64,000 bases of DNA from Pseudomonadota bacterium (GCA_018240405.1 JAFEFW010000616.1:1-64000), one strand, 5' to 3'. Shown: positions 20,119-29,503, numbered from the stretch's first letter. Notes: a model not told the origin generated them from the letters alone. Made by a program: numbers and translations.

Positions 20119-20892
20119 ATGAAGCGCGGCTGGCGGCGTGCCGCGCTGGCGCTGGCACTTGGCACGAGCTGCGGCCGAGCGGCGGCATGCGATACAGGTG
20201 CGTTTGGCGTTGCGCTCGATATCGGTCACTACAGAGCGGCCCCCGGCGCGGTCAGTGCGACGGGTGTCGCTGAATTCGACTACAATCTGGCTCTCGCCCG
20301 CCAAGTCCTGTCGGCGTTGCAGCGGGCGGGGTTCGCCCGCGCCTTTTTGATCGGCGAAAGCGGCGTGCCGCTGATGCTGGCCGACCGCACGCGGATTGCG
20401 GCGCAGGCCGATGCACGGCTGTTCCTGTCGCTGCATCATGATTCGGTACAGCCACACTACCTGTCGGAGTGGCTGGTCGCCGGTAAGCCGCAGCGCTACA
20501 GCGACCTGTATCGTGGCTATGCTATTTTCGTTTCGGCCAAATCTGCGCAGGCCAGCCGCAGCATTGAGTTCGCCCGGCTGCTGGGTACGTATCTACGCGC
20601 GCAGGGACTGACACCGTCGTTGTACCACGCCGAGGCCATTCCGGGCGAAAATCGTCCACTGCTCGATGCGCGGCTGGGCATCCACCGATTCGATGATCTC
20701 GCTGTGCTGCGGACGGCGACGATGCCGGCAGTGCTGTTGGAAAGCGGCGTCATCGTGAACCGGCAGGAGGAGATGGCCGCGGCTGACGGCAGCCGCGGCC
20801 GTCATGTGGCGCAGGCCGTGACCGCGGCGGTCACCGGCATGTGCGGCAGCATGACGGATGGGAGAGCGCAGCGTACCGTTCCGCCGCGGTAG
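20119..20892 (+). CDS. N-acetylmuramoyl-L-alanine amidase
   Basis: A 257-residue Amidase_3-type zinc hydrolase that cuts the MurNAc-L-Ala bond of peptidoglycan. A signal peptide (MKRGWRRAALALALGTSCGRAAAC) sends it to the periplasm. Zinc ligands are visible as His in VALDIGHY, Glu in VAEFDYN and His in LSLHHDS; the catalytic Glu is in VLLESGVIVN followed by Glu-Glu. Length is normal and no LysM or AMIN domain is attached. A terminator-like hairpin lies between it and the convergent DUF2852 gene. Confidence 0.85.
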   Translation: MKRGWRRAALALALGTSCGRAAACDTGAFGVALDIGHYRAAPGAVSATGVAEFDYNLALARQVLSALQRAGFARAFLIGESGVPLMLADRTRIAAQADARLFLSLHHDSVQPHYLSEWLVAGKPQRYSDLYRGYAIFVSAKSAQASRSIEFARLLGTYLRAQGLTPSLYHAEAIPGENRPLLDARLGIHRFDDLAVLRTATMPAVLLESGVIVNRQEEMAAADGSRGRHVAQAVTAAVTGMCGSMTDGRAQRTVPPR

Positions 20893-20907
20893 CCGGCACA
20901 ACGAAAA

Positions 20908-20931
20908 GGGCCGGACGCTGCCGCCCGGCCC
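20908..20931 (-). terminator. Intrinsic terminator for the DUF2852 gene
   Basis: GGGCCGG and CCGGCCC pair across a 10-base loop. On the minus strand the stem is followed directly by TTTTCGTT, and it lies 24 bases after the stop of the minus-strand gene. Confidence 0.6.
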
Positions 20932-20954
20932 CTGGTTCGCAGTCCGACCGCTGG

Positions 20955-21503
20955 TTACGCCGAAGGCTGGTTTTCGGCCGACGGCGGGGAGGCCGGACGA
21001 TTGCGGCGTTCGGCCATGAACTGGTCGAATTCGGCCTTGTCCTTGGCGAAGCGCAGGCGCTCGAGGAACGAGGAGAATTCCTTCTGCTCCTCCTCCAGGC
21101 GTTGCAGCGTCGCAGCCTTGTACTCATCGAAAGCGTGATTGCCGCTGGAACCGCTCATGCCGCTGCTCTGCGGGCCGCAGGCCCAGTTCTTCCAGTCGGC
21201 CCAGGGCGCGGCGCCATTCTGTGCCTGCCACGCCCGACGCTTGCGTCCGAAGCAACCCATGCGACCACTCCCAATCATGTAGAACAAAACGGCCAGACCA
21301 ACCGGCCACCAGAAGATGAACCCCAGAATCGTCAGGGCTATGGCCATCGGGCGGTTCATGCCCTGCGGGTACCAGAATGGCGCCCAGGGTTTGTTGCCCC
21401 ACGGCGGAGGTTCCCGCCGCCAGGGTTCGGCACCCTGGTTGCCCCAGGGACCGCTGCCCCAGGCTTGATTTCCGTAAGCGTCTTGAGGTGCAGCGCTCGG
21501 CAT
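20955..21503 (-). CDS. DUF2852 family membrane protein
   Basis: A 182-residue protein of the alphaproteobacterial DUF2852 family. The N-terminus is Gly/Trp/Pro-rich (WGSGPWGNQG-type). One hydrophobic stretch follows, MAIALTILGFIFWWPVGLAV, then the conserved tail AFDEYKAATLQRLEEEQKEF and FLERLRFAKDKAEFDQFMAER, which is predicted coiled coil. The start at 21503 has GGAG six bases upstream; 21515 is possible. The function of the family is unknown. An intrinsic terminator follows. Confidence 0.8.
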   Translation of the reverse strand: MPSAAPQDAYGNQAWGSGPWGNQGAEPWRREPPPWGNKPWAPFWYPQGMNRPMAIALTILGFIFWWPVGLAVLFYMIGSGRMGCFGRKRRAWQAQNGAAPWADWKNWACGPQSSGMSGSSGNHAFDEYKAATLQRLEEEQKEFSSFLERLRFAKDKAEFDQFMAERRNRPASPPSAENQPSA

Positions 21504-21605
21504 CGAGGGCTCCATGTGAATGTAAGATACATTAACATTGAGGATGCTGCTGTCTGGAGTCAAGGCGTTTCGGTGGAAAAATTGGAGCGGCCGGCAGGGA
21601 TGGAG

Positions 21606-22760
21606 CTACGCCGACCCCGACAGCAGGAAGCGGCCATATGGCACCAGGCCAGCTTCCTCATTCACCACGATATGCGTGGCGATCGTCGTCAGGTCGCGGC
21701 GGATCTGCTGCAGCGGATCGATGTCGTAGACCGAACGGGCGCCGGTCAGCGATACGAGCTGCTCGACACCCTGGCGAAGCATGCGGAAGGCCAGCACGAC
21801 GTCGCGGCGGTTGCGCAGCACGTCGGTGTCCTCAATCGGCGCGCCGGAGTCGAGCTGGGCGACGGACTCGGCGCGGCGGCTGCCGAAGACCAGCAGCGCG
21901 GACTCGATCAACGCGGCGGCCTCGCCCAGTTGCAGGTGCAGCGCGTCCGATGGCTCCAGGCCGCGGCCGCGCAAGCCATCGGTTGCCAGCGCCAGGGCGC
22001 GGCGGCCGAGGCCAAAGCCAGCGGCGGGCAGGACGAACGGGACCAGGAAGTAGCGCGGCGCGCGCAGCAATCCGTAGTCCGGGTGCGCGAGGCGCCCGGG
22101 CGGCGTGCCCGCGACCACGTCAGCAATGGAGACGCTGCGGTGCTCCGGCACGAACACGTCGCGCAGCACCAGGCTAAAGCTGCCGGTGCCGCGCATGCCC
22201 AGGGCGTGCCAATCGTCGACGATTTCAGTCTCGCGCATCGGGATGGCGAGGTAGCGTGGTTCCTCGCGGCCCGCCGTGTCCTGGCATTTCGCGCCGACGA
22301 TGGTCCATTGCGCGTGCGTGCAGCCGCTGGTGAACGGGTATCGGCCGCTGATGCGCCAGCCGCCGGTGGTCCGCACGCCGACCGCGCGGGGTGCGATGGA
22401 GGCGACGCCGAGCACGGTGGGATCCGCGGCCCAGATGTCGGCCTGGGCGCGCGCCGGCAGGCAGGCGAAGATCCAGTCGAGTTCCGCCAACACGCCATAG
22501 ACCCAGGCACTGGAGGCGCAGCCGGCGGCGAGGATTTCGACCGCCTGGAGGAACGCGCCGACCGAACCCTGGGCGCCGCCGAAGCGGCGCGGCTGCAGCA
22601 AATGGAACAGGCCGGCGTTGCGGAAATCGGCAATCGTCTCAGCCGGAACGTTGCGCGCGGTGGTGGTGGTTGGCTCGCGCGCCGCCAGAATGGGGACGAG
22701 CGCGCGGGCACGGGCGAGGAGGTCCGCTTCGGTGGCGGCGTCGTGCACGGCCGACGACAT
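21606..22760 (-). CDS. Acyl-CoA dehydrogenase-fold flavin monooxygenase
   Basis: A 384-residue protein of the acyl-CoA dehydrogenase fold, group D flavin monooxygenase branch (HsaA/HpaB/DszC-like). Supporting segments are FRNAGLFHLLQPRRFGG, AGCASSAWVYGVLAE, the GWRISGRYPFTSGCTHA strand, DDWHALGMRGTGSFSL and DVFVPEHRSV. The catalytic Glu base of true acyl-CoA dehydrogenases is not apparent, which fits an FMNH2-dependent oxygenase fed by a separate reductase. HsaA relatives hydroxylate a seco-steroid phenol, but many homologues act on other aromatics. Start at 22760 is the first Met consistent with family length. Confidence 0.75.
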   Translation of the reverse strand: MSSAVHDAATEADLLARARALVPILAAREPTTTTARNVPAETIADFRNAGLFHLLQPRRFGGAQGSVGAFLQAVEILAAGCASSAWVYGVLAELDWIFACLPARAQADIWAADPTVLGVASIAPRAVGVRTTGGWRISGRYPFTSGCTHAQWTIVGAKCQDTAGREEPRYLAIPMRETEIVDDWHALGMRGTGSFSLVLRDVFVPEHRSVSIADVVAGTPPGRLAHPDYGLLRAPRYFLVPFVLPAAGFGLGRRALALATDGLRGRGLEPSDALHLQLGEAAALIESALLVFGSRRAESVAQLDSGAPIEDTDVLRNRRDVVLAFRMLRQGVEQLVSLTGARSVYDIDPLQQIRRDLTTIATHIVVNEEAGLVPYGRFLLSGSA

Positions 22761-23025
22761 GGGTAGCGCGTTTCCCGGGTTATTCAGCGCAGCGTCCGGC
22801 GGGAGCGCAGGGTGTGTCAACTGGCCGCCGCCGCCCCTGGTGCGGCGCCGGCAAGTGCGGCGGCGGTGAGATCGGGCTGGCATCGGACTTGCTACGATTT
22901 CGATCAAGCGATGGTGCCGTTGGGCTGTGCCTGTCGCACGAGGGCTGTCACCGATGAGTGCTGATAGGATGTGCAGTGTGGAGGATCGGTTGCCCGCCGA
23001 AACGGCTGCTGCGGTGCCCGGCCGC

Positions 23026-23406
23026 ATGGCGATGCGCGCTGTGCTGGCGGTGTGTTTGGGTGGCGGCATCGCCGTGTTGGCCGCGTGCACGCCATATGCG
23101 CCATGCGAGACCAGCTTCCGTGGCGGATGTGTCGCCGGCGCGCCCGTGCAGCGACCGTTCTGGCAGTCTACGCCGCCGGCGACTGCGTCTGCTCCGGGCG
23201 CTCCCGCAACACAGGGGGCTGCGCCGGCAAGCCCGGCGGTGCCGCTGGGCGACCCGGCTACGTTTGCCGATGTCGATGACAAACAGTGCCGGTCGTACGG
23301 ACTGATCTTCGGCACCCGCGACTACGCGGACTGCCGCATTCGGCTCAGCGCGCAGCACCGGGGTCTGGACCCGAACATTGGTGCCACTGCACAACCAGGC
23401 AAGTGA
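23026..23406 (+). CDS. Small putative lipoprotein
   Basis: A 126-residue protein with a short basic N-terminus, a hydrophobic stretch and a lipobox LAAC about 21 residues in, so it should be lipid-anchored in the periplasm. An Ala/Pro-rich linker follows. The C-terminal CRSYGLIFGTRDYADCRIRL resembles a Cys-containing motif seen in many short alphaproteobacterial lipoproteins of unknown function. The start is uncertain: 22954, 22978 (GTG) and 23026 are all in frame; 23026 gives a normal signal length. Confidence 0.6.
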   Translation: MAMRAVLAVCLGGGIAVLAACTPYAPCETSFRGGCVAGAPVQRPFWQSTPPATASAPGAPATQGAAPASPAVPLGDPATFADVDDKQCRSYGLIFGTRDYADCRIRLSAQHRGLDPNIGATAQPGK

Positions 23407-23469
23407 CGTCGGTGTCGTCGCGCGGTCCCGGAACCCACTACCGGCTCAGTGGCGGGAGGCGGTTTGGGA

Positions 23470-25365
23470 CTACGCTGGCAAGTGGCTATCGAGGTGCAGC
23501 CCGGATGGATCATGTGCTGACCCTCTGCTGGACCTCACCGCGGGCTGTTGCTGCCACAGCAGCTTGGAAAACTGTGCTGCGGGCATGGGTTTGCCACACA
23601 GGAAACCTTGGATTTCCTCGCAACCCTCATTCTGCAGGAGCTGAACCTGCCTTTGATCCTCAACGCCTTCCGCGGTCACCTTGATTCCCATGGCATGGCT
23701 CATGCGCAGCACGGCGCGGACAATTTCGCTGGCCCGCTGGTCGCTGCCCAGTCTGCTGACGAAAGAACGATCGATCTTGATCTTATCGAACTGGAACTTC
23801 TGAAGATAGCCGAGGCTTGAGTAGCCGGTGCCGAAATCATCCATGGCAATCTTGACGCCAAGATCGTGCAGGCGGTTCAGGATTGACAGGGTTTCGGGTG
23901 TCTCGGTCATCAAAACACCTTCGGTGATCTCGATCTCGAGCCGCTGCGGCGCCAGCATTGCCTGCCGCAGGGCACGTTCGACCAAATCAACGAAGCCGGG
24001 ACGGCGAAACTGTATTGGCGAGACATTCACCGCCACAGACGGCAGATCCGGCCACGCCGCTGCCTGCCGGCAAGCCTCATGCAGCACCCATTCGCCGATC
24101 TGCATGATCAGGCCGCTCTGCTCCGCGACATGAATGAACGCATCAGGCGCGACGTTGCCACGGCGCGGATGGGGCCACCGGATCAGAGCCTCGGCGCCGA
24201 TAATCCGCCCTGTGTCAGGACTCAACTGCGGCTGGTAGTGCAGGAGGAATTCACCCTTCTCCAAGGCCTCCCGCATGTCAGCCTCAAGCTTACGGCGTTC
24301 CAGCAACGCATCGTTCATTTCGGCCCTGAAAAAGCGATAGGTCGCCCGACCGTCTTCCTTGGCGCGATACAGCGCGACATCGGCTTCCTGAAGCAGGATG
24401 CCTGCATCAAACGTCATCAACTTGAGATCAGTTTCACCCCGCACCGTCACGCCAACGCTGGTGCTGACCGAGACTGAGTGCCCCTCGATCTCGAATGGGC
24501 TCGACAGTGCATCGACCAGGCGCTGCGCCAGGATTTCGGTGTCCGCCACCTGCCGCACGCCAACCTGAATAATGGCGAATTCATCGCCGCCCAGCCGCGC
24601 CAGGGTGTCGCTCTCGCGCAGGCAGGCACGCAGGCGCGCGCTGGCCGCCACCAGCAGACGATCGCCGATGGCATGACCGAGCGTATCATTGACGTCCTTG
24701 AAGTGGTCAAGATCGACATAGAACACCGCCAGCGACAGGCGTTCCCGCCGCGACATGGCCAGCGACAGGTCGAGGCGGTCCCGGAACAGGGCGCGGTTCG
24801 GCAACCCGGTCAGGGTGTCATGCGTCGCCAGATGCGCCGATCGCGCCAGGGCGCCTTGGAGCAGCCGTAACGGCAGCACGCGCAGGACCATGAACGTTGT
24901 CAGGGCAACGGCGCCCGCCGCGACCGCAACCAGGAACGTGTTGATCAGCAGCCAATGCTGCGAACGCCGCACCTCGACCCGGCCAAGCACAACGCCGGAG
25001 TCGTAGATGGGACTGGCCACCGTCATGATCGGCCCGGCTAGCGGGTCCCCTTGTTCGGCGATGACCTCGCCGGTGGCCAGCAAGACCAGCCGCTGGTCCA
25101 GCTCTGACAGCGGACCGAGCAGGCTCAACAGGCCGCGAAGGCGGGCATTCTCGAACACCCACAGTTCGGGATTGTTTATGGCCAATTGCGTAATGCTGTT
25201 GCCGGCCAGATTGGCTTGCAATTGCAGCGATGCGTGCATGGTCGCGCGCGCCGACAGCAGATACGCGGCCGGTACGATGATTGCCAGAGCCAGCGAAACG
25301 ATTGCGGCGAGCACAGTGACAAGGCGCGCCAGCGCAGGATCAACGCGGCCTCGAGCGCTGATCAT
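23470..25365 (-). CDS. GGDEF-EAL c-di-GMP signalling protein with periplasmic sensor
   Basis: A 631-residue inner-membrane protein. Two membrane helices (about residues 14-38 and 143-165) flank a periplasmic domain of about 105 residues. A GGDEF domain (intact GGDEF at 259-263) is followed by an EAL domain (EALIRW from 392, with MDDFGTGYSS and EGVED), so both synthesis and hydrolysis of c-di-GMP are possible. The GGDEF I-site RxxD is not obvious. It overlaps the preceding solute-binding gene by ATGA, so the periplasmic protein at 25362-26252 probably supplies the input signal. Confidence 0.92.
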   Translation of the reverse strand: MISARGRVDPALARLVTVLAAIVSLALAIIVPAAYLLSARATMHASLQLQANLAGNSITQLAINNPELWVFENARLRGLLSLLGPLSELDQRLVLLATGEVIAEQGDPLAGPIMTVASPIYDSGVVLGRVEVRRSQHWLLINTFLVAVAAGAVALTTFMVLRVLPLRLLQGALARSAHLATHDTLTGLPNRALFRDRLDLSLAMSRRERLSLAVFYVDLDHFKDVNDTLGHAIGDRLLVAASARLRACLRESDTLARLGGDEFAIIQVGVRQVADTEILAQRLVDALSSPFEIEGHSVSVSTSVGVTVRGETDLKLMTFDAGILLQEADVALYRAKEDGRATYRFFRAEMNDALLERRKLEADMREALEKGEFLLHYQPQLSPDTGRIIGAEALIRWPHPRRGNVAPDAFIHVAEQSGLIMQIGEWVLHEACRQAAAWPDLPSVAVNVSPIQFRRPGFVDLVERALRQAMLAPQRLEIEITEGVLMTETPETLSILNRLHDLGVKIAMDDFGTGYSSLGYLQKFQFDKIKIDRSFVSRLGSDQRASEIVRAVLRMSHAMGIKVTAEGVEDQRQVQLLQNEGCEEIQGFLCGKPMPAAQFSKLLWQQQPAVRSSRGSAHDPSGLHLDSHLPA

Positions 25366-26252
25366 ACATTGGGGTCCAGCAACGGGATGTGGCCAAGCTT
25401 GGATAAAAGGCTTGCCGCCTGCCCGCTGTGCAGAAATGCCAGGAAGCGGCCCGCTTTCGGCGATATCGGCCCACGCCAGGCGATATAGAGCGTACGCAAC
25501 AGCGTGTAGCGTCCGACGGCCAGTTCATTGACCTCCGGCGATACGCCATCGAGTGCGAGTGGTACCAGGTGACGGGCTTCCGCGCGCAACTGGCCGATCG
25601 ACATCATACCAAAGGATCCGGTCATGCGTTCCAACGCATCGCCGTTTTCCTGGTCGGTCGCCACAGTCAGCAGTCCGGGTCGCTGCAAGGCAGCCTCCAC
25701 CGCCTGCGCCATGTCCGGGGACAGGCTGCGCAACAGCGACCAATCGGCATCGGACGGTTCTCGACGGACCAGGCGGATCAGGCCACCTTTGGCCCACGTC
25801 GTCAGGTCGCCATTGAAGATGCGTGCGACAGCATCCAGGGTGATCCGGTCGACAGCAGCGCTCTGATGGGCCACGAACGCCAGCGGAGTACGGGCATAAG
25901 CCTGACTCTGGAGTTTTTTGCCACTCTCATTGTCCTTCAGCGGCCGTGCCGATAAAGCCAGATCGATGGCCCCCGCAGCCAGGGCCGACAGGCCACCGCT
26001 GGTTCCCAGGCTTGGCATCACGTCCACGGTCGTTCCGGGTTCACCGGCCGTGAAGTCCTGGCCGATCACACGCATGGTTGCCAAGGCCATGCCGGTGCCG
26101 CCGATGCGTACGCAATCGGGGTCTGCGGCCAGGGCAGGACACACGACGCCGGTTGCTGCCGCTGACAGGGCTGCCGCCATTCTCATGATGTCGCGGCGGG
26201 CCAGATCCGCTGAGGTGACGCGGCAGCGTGATGTCCGAAGATGCGCTGGCAT
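25362..26252 (-). CDS. Periplasmic PstS-like substrate-binding protein paired with the GGDEF-EAL gene
   Basis: A 296-residue periplasmic binding-protein-like domain. The N-terminal region has RRDIMRMAAALSAAATGVVCPALAAD, a Tat-like signal. The mature part has the PstS-type pattern VRIGGTGMAL, LGTSGGLSALAAGAIDLALSARPL and ARIFNGDLTTWAKGG. Phosphate-type ligand binding is suggested, but residues lining the pocket were not verified. The stop overlaps the start of the GGDEF-EAL gene, and no transporter genes are nearby, so it is more likely a sensor subunit than a transport receptor (compare NspS-MbaA in Vibrio). The Met at 26186 is a possible later start. Confidence 0.8.
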   Translation of the reverse strand: MPAHLRTSRCRVTSADLARRDIMRMAAALSAAATGVVCPALAADPDCVRIGGTGMALATMRVIGQDFTAGEPGTTVDVMPSLGTSGGLSALAAGAIDLALSARPLKDNESGKKLQSQAYARTPLAFVAHQSAAVDRITLDAVARIFNGDLTTWAKGGLIRLVRREPSDADWSLLRSLSPDMAQAVEAALQRPGLLTVATDQENGDALERMTGSFGMMSIGQLRAEARHLVPLALDGVSPEVNELAVGRYTLLRTLYIAWRGPISPKAGRFLAFLHSGQAASLLSKLGHIPLLDPNV

Positions 26253-26536
26253 GCTATGGGTCCGCTAAACCAAGAACCCATCGTGGCCAGAAAATCTTTA
26301 CACTTCGTAAATATGACTACGAGCGTACCGCCTGTTGCCGGTGAGCGGTGGCTGGCAAAGGCTGCAACGACCACGGGCAGTAAGCCGCGAACCAGGCGTG
26401 GTCGCGCAGGCGAAAACTCTGACGCGCGGAACTGCAGCCAGGCGTGCCCAATAATGTTGCCTACGACAACAGTGCTATCGTCGCTCCGCTGCCTGCACTA
26501 GGATCAACCACTACAGACAGATCAGGAAATCGTCCC

Positions 26537-28129
26537 ATGCGACTCTCTGCCGCTGCTCTGATAGCCTGCACCGCTCTGTCCGTACCGGTCCTCGCGCATG
26601 ATGAGCATGCGCATGGCGGCCTCTCCCAGGTGGGAAAGGTTGCATTCGCGAATTCCTGCTCACCGGCCGTTCAGGATGAGTTCGCGACCGGCGTTGCCAT
26701 GCTCCACTCGTTCTGGTGGAGCGCCGGCGAGCAGGCCTTCCGGTCTGTGCTGGCCAAGGATCCAGGCTGTGCGATCGCCAGCTGGGGCATCGCCGCCCTG
26801 ATGATGAACAATGCGCTCGCCGGTGTCGGCGCCACGCCGGACAGTGCAGCCAAGGCGCAGGCGGCGATCGAACAAGGCCGCTCGATCGGCGCCAAGACGC
26901 AGCGCGAGCGCGACTATATTGAAGCCGTTGCCGTATATTATCAGGATTTCACCGCTCGTCCCGAGCGGATACGCCAGATCAACCGCGCGGCGGCGTTCCA
27001 GGCGCTTGCCGCGAAGTATCCCGATGATGACGAGGCGCAGATCTTCAGCGCCCTCTACATCGCCGGCACACAGTCCCAGGCGGACCAGACCTATGCCGCC
27101 TATGGCAAGGCGGTCGCCATCCTGACGCCGCAACTGGCGAAGCATCCGGATCACCCTGGTATTGCGCACTACCTGATCCACAGTTTCGATGCGCCGCCGA
27201 TCGCCGCCCAGGGGCTGCCGGCGGCCATTGCGTACGCGAAGATCGCGCCCGATGCACCGCACGCGCAGCACATGCCGTCGCACATCTTCACCCGCGTTGG
27301 CGCCTGGCCGGATTCGGCCGCGGCGAACCAGCGCGCCTTCGCCGCAGCGCTGACCGGGCGTGAGTATTCCGAGGCGCAGCATGCCAGCGACTACATGGTC
27401 TATGCCGACCTGCAGATGGCGCGTGACGCCGCGGCGCTGGCCGCGATGCAGGCCGCGTTCGCCGTGACCGTTCCGGCGCCTGTGCCTCCCGCCACGGCCT
27501 ATGCGCGCGCAGCCATGCCGGCGCGTGTGCTGGTCGAGCGCGGCGACTGGGCGGGCGCGGCCAAACTGCCGGCGCCGGACAGCCGCCTGCAGCCATACGG
27601 CGCGAATGCCTTGCCGCTGTTCGCGCGGGCCATCGGGGCCGCCCGCTCCGGCGACGTCAACGCGGCCGCCCTTGACACGGAGCAGTTGCGGATCGTGCAG
27701 AAGGCCTTGGCCGAAGCGGGAAGCACCTATTGGGCCACCGAGGTCGGTATCCAGGTGACGACCGCGGAGGCGTGGACGGCGTTTGCGCGCGGCGACACGG
27801 CGGCGGCCTTGGCGATGATGCGCGACGCAGCCAACCGTGAGGACAAGCAGGAAAAGCACATTGTCACGCCAGGCCGTATCCTGCCGGCGCGCGAGTTGCT
27901 GGCCGACATGCTCCTGGAGGCTGGGCAGCCCGCGGCGGCGCTGGTGGAATATGAGCAGTCGCAGATCCGCGATCCACACCGCTTCCGCGGCTATTACGGC
28001 GCCGCTCGGGCGGCGGACGCGGCCGGGGAGGCGGACAAGGCGGCGCAGTATAAGCGGTCGTTGCTGGAGTTGGCGAAGGATGCCGATACCGGCCGGGCGG
28101 AGTTGGCTTGGGCGAAGGGGCGGGGGTAG
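26537..28129 (+). CDS. Secreted TPR-repeat protein
   Basis: A 530-residue periplasmic protein. It has a clear signal peptide (MRLSAAALIACTALSVPVLA, cleaved near Ala20), followed by HDEHAHGG and helical TPR-like repeats along the whole length, e.g. HSFWWSAGEQAFRSVLAKDPGCAIASWGIA and the C-terminal AALVEYEQSQIRDPHRFRGYYGAARAAD. The His-rich mature N-terminus may bind metal. Homologues are annotated only as tetratricopeptide proteins. The ATG at 26537 is the one that starts the signal peptide. Function unknown. Confidence 0.8.
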   Translation: MRLSAAALIACTALSVPVLAHDEHAHGGLSQVGKVAFANSCSPAVQDEFATGVAMLHSFWWSAGEQAFRSVLAKDPGCAIASWGIAALMMNNALAGVGATPDSAAKAQAAIEQGRSIGAKTQRERDYIEAVAVYYQDFTARPERIRQINRAAAFQALAAKYPDDDEAQIFSALYIAGTQSQADQTYAAYGKAVAILTPQLAKHPDHPGIAHYLIHSFDAPPIAAQGLPAAIAYAKIAPDAPHAQHMPSHIFTRVGAWPDSAAANQRAFAAALTGREYSEAQHASDYMVYADLQMARDAAALAAMQAAFAVTVPAPVPPATAYARAAMPARVLVERGDWAGAAKLPAPDSRLQPYGANALPLFARAIGAARSGDVNAAALDTEQLRIVQKALAEAGSTYWATEVGIQVTTAEAWTAFARGDTAAALAMMRDAANREDKQEKHIVTPGRILPARELLADMLLEAGQPAAALVEYEQSQIRDPHRFRGYYGAARAADAAGEADKAAQYKRSLLELAKDADTGRAELAWAKGRG

Positions 28130-28633
28130 CGGCGCTCCAGAGGGACTAACCGCCGGGTCGCGGCCGGTTGCCTCACCCGTAGCGCACCCTCCGGCGGTCA
28201 TGGAGATGGACCTGACCTTTGGTCTCGCCACCTTGGGTCGGGGTGCTCTCGAAACCAACGTCACTGCCGGTACCGCTCGGACTGCCGGCCGCCGCATCCG
28301 GCCCCGTGCCACCAGGCAAACCGAACACAGTCGGCCTCCGTCACTATTCTAAGATGCTTGTCCGCCTACCAATTTCGCGGTTTCGCCGGAACTCTCTCGT
28401 TACCGCGATATCGGACGGTGGTAGGCTCGCCGCTGTGGCTGGTCGCGTGCCAGCGCACCTGGATGATCCCGGGAGGAACGCAAGCATGAATCGCCGAATG
28501 CCAATCACCCAGAATACATTGGTCCTAACCCGATCGGGTTAGCCGCAGGGCGGCCAGCCCTCCGCCACCGATTGCATCACGAATGCCAGTAGCGATCCCT
28601 CCATCGCGATCGTCTCATGCTTCGCGTGCAGCG
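28130..28633. other. 504-base gene-poor region with an 18-bp palindrome
   Basis: No full gene is recognised. GGGAGG precedes an ATG at 28486 that opens only 18 codons before a stop inside a perfect palindrome, CTAACCCGATCGGGTTAG (28525-28542). This looks like the 5' end of a lost gene. A possible 51-codon minus-strand gene is listed separately. Confidence 0.5.
28173..28328 (-). CDS. Possible small Gly-rich protein (51 aa)
   Basis: A GTG at 28328 with GGAGG six bases upstream opens 51 codons. The product starts MFGLPGGTGPDAAAG and ends RRRVRYG: Gly/Ser/Thr-rich first half, basic tail. It is convergent to the TPR gene. No family is recognised, and the main support is the well-placed ribosome site. 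Could be a chance frame in GC-rich DNA. Confidence 0.3.
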   Translation of the reverse strand: MFGLPGGTGPDAAAGSPSGTGSDVGFESTPTQGGETKGQVHLHDRRRVRYG

Positions 28634-29503
28634 CTACTGCCGATCAACTTGGTGGCGGATTGGCTTCAATGATCTCAACCAGCTTACTAATGCCTCGACG
28701 TCATCGGAACTGATGCGGCTCAAGTACGCGACCGGCATTGGAGATGCCAGCCGCCTTCCGTCTGGACGTTCCCCAGTTGTCAGCGCATGCGCAATCTGCT
28801 CATCAGTCCATTGTCCGAGACCGGTTTCTGGATCGGGCGTGATGTTGGCGGTCACGACCCGGCCGAACACGCCCTGCATAACGAAACCGCCTGCGCCCAA
28901 TCGTTTCGCGTAATCACGCTGACCGTCTGGTCCAACCGGCGTGTGGCACAACATGCAATGCCCGAGGTTACCCAGGTAACCACCATACGCCACCTTGTCC
29001 GTTCGCGGTGGCGCAACAACGTGATTGACCGGTGGGCCGTAGCTGGCTGGGACAGGTCCCTTATACTGGGACGCCGGGACTTTGTTGGCGACAGGCGGCC
29101 GGGACAGCAGGTACACGGCAATTGCGTGTGCGTCATCATCGGACATCTCACGATAAAACGGCACGGGCATTGGAGGCCGAAGGACGCGGTTGTCAGGCGT
29201 TCGTCCATCCCGGAGCGCCGTGACCACTTGCTCAGCAGTCCAGCCGCCGATCCCGGTCTCCTTGTCTGGCGTAATGTTAGGCGCATAAGCCGTGAAGAAC
29301 GGGGTAGGAAGCGGCGGGCCACCTGAGAGAGGCGTTAGAGGCTCCGCGCCGGATGGTTCCTGCGGCGCATGACAATTGCCGCAGTTACCGATACCTTCTA
29401 CCAGATAAGCGCCTCGTTCCAGAGCCGAGTCTGCGAAGGTGCTGTGGACATTCGTAGCGAATGCAAAACACAAGAGGATTGTCCGCAGCTGGTTGTACGT
29501 CAT
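28634..29503 (-). CDS. Dihaem cytochrome c
   Basis: A 289-residue periplasmic cytochrome with a signal peptide (MTYNQLRTILLCFAFATNVHSTFA). The two haem-binding motifs are CGNCH (Cys41, Cys44, His45) and CMLCH (Cys183, Cys186, His187). Repeated ITPD.ETG(I/L)G.WT..Q segments and Met-containing PPMP/SPMP loops that could be axial ligands mark two homologous domains. This resembles the cytochrome subunits of membrane alcohol/gluconate dehydrogenases, but no dehydrogenase is adjacent. AAGGAG six bases before the ATG at 29503 decides the start over longer frames. Confidence 0.9.
   Translation of the reverse strand: MTYNQLRTILLCFAFATNVHSTFADSALERGAYLVEGIGNCGNCHAPQEPSGAEPLTPLSGGPPLPTPFFTAYAPNITPDKETGIGGWTAEQVVTALRDGRTPDNRVLRPPMPVPFYREMSDDDAHAIAVYLLSRPPVANKVPASQYKGPVPASYGPPVNHVVAPPRTDKVAYGGYLGNLGHCMLCHTPVGPDGQRDYAKRLGAGGFVMQGVFGRVVTANITPDPETGLGQWTDEQIAHALTTGERPDGRRLASPMPVAYLSRISSDDVEALVSWLRSLKPIRHQVDRQ

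Noticed and set aside
20841-22766. A 641-codon plus-strand frame across 20841-22766
   Set aside because: Antisense to DUF2852 and the flavin monooxygenase-like gene, both of which have recognisable family motifs; composition is typical of a shadow frame.
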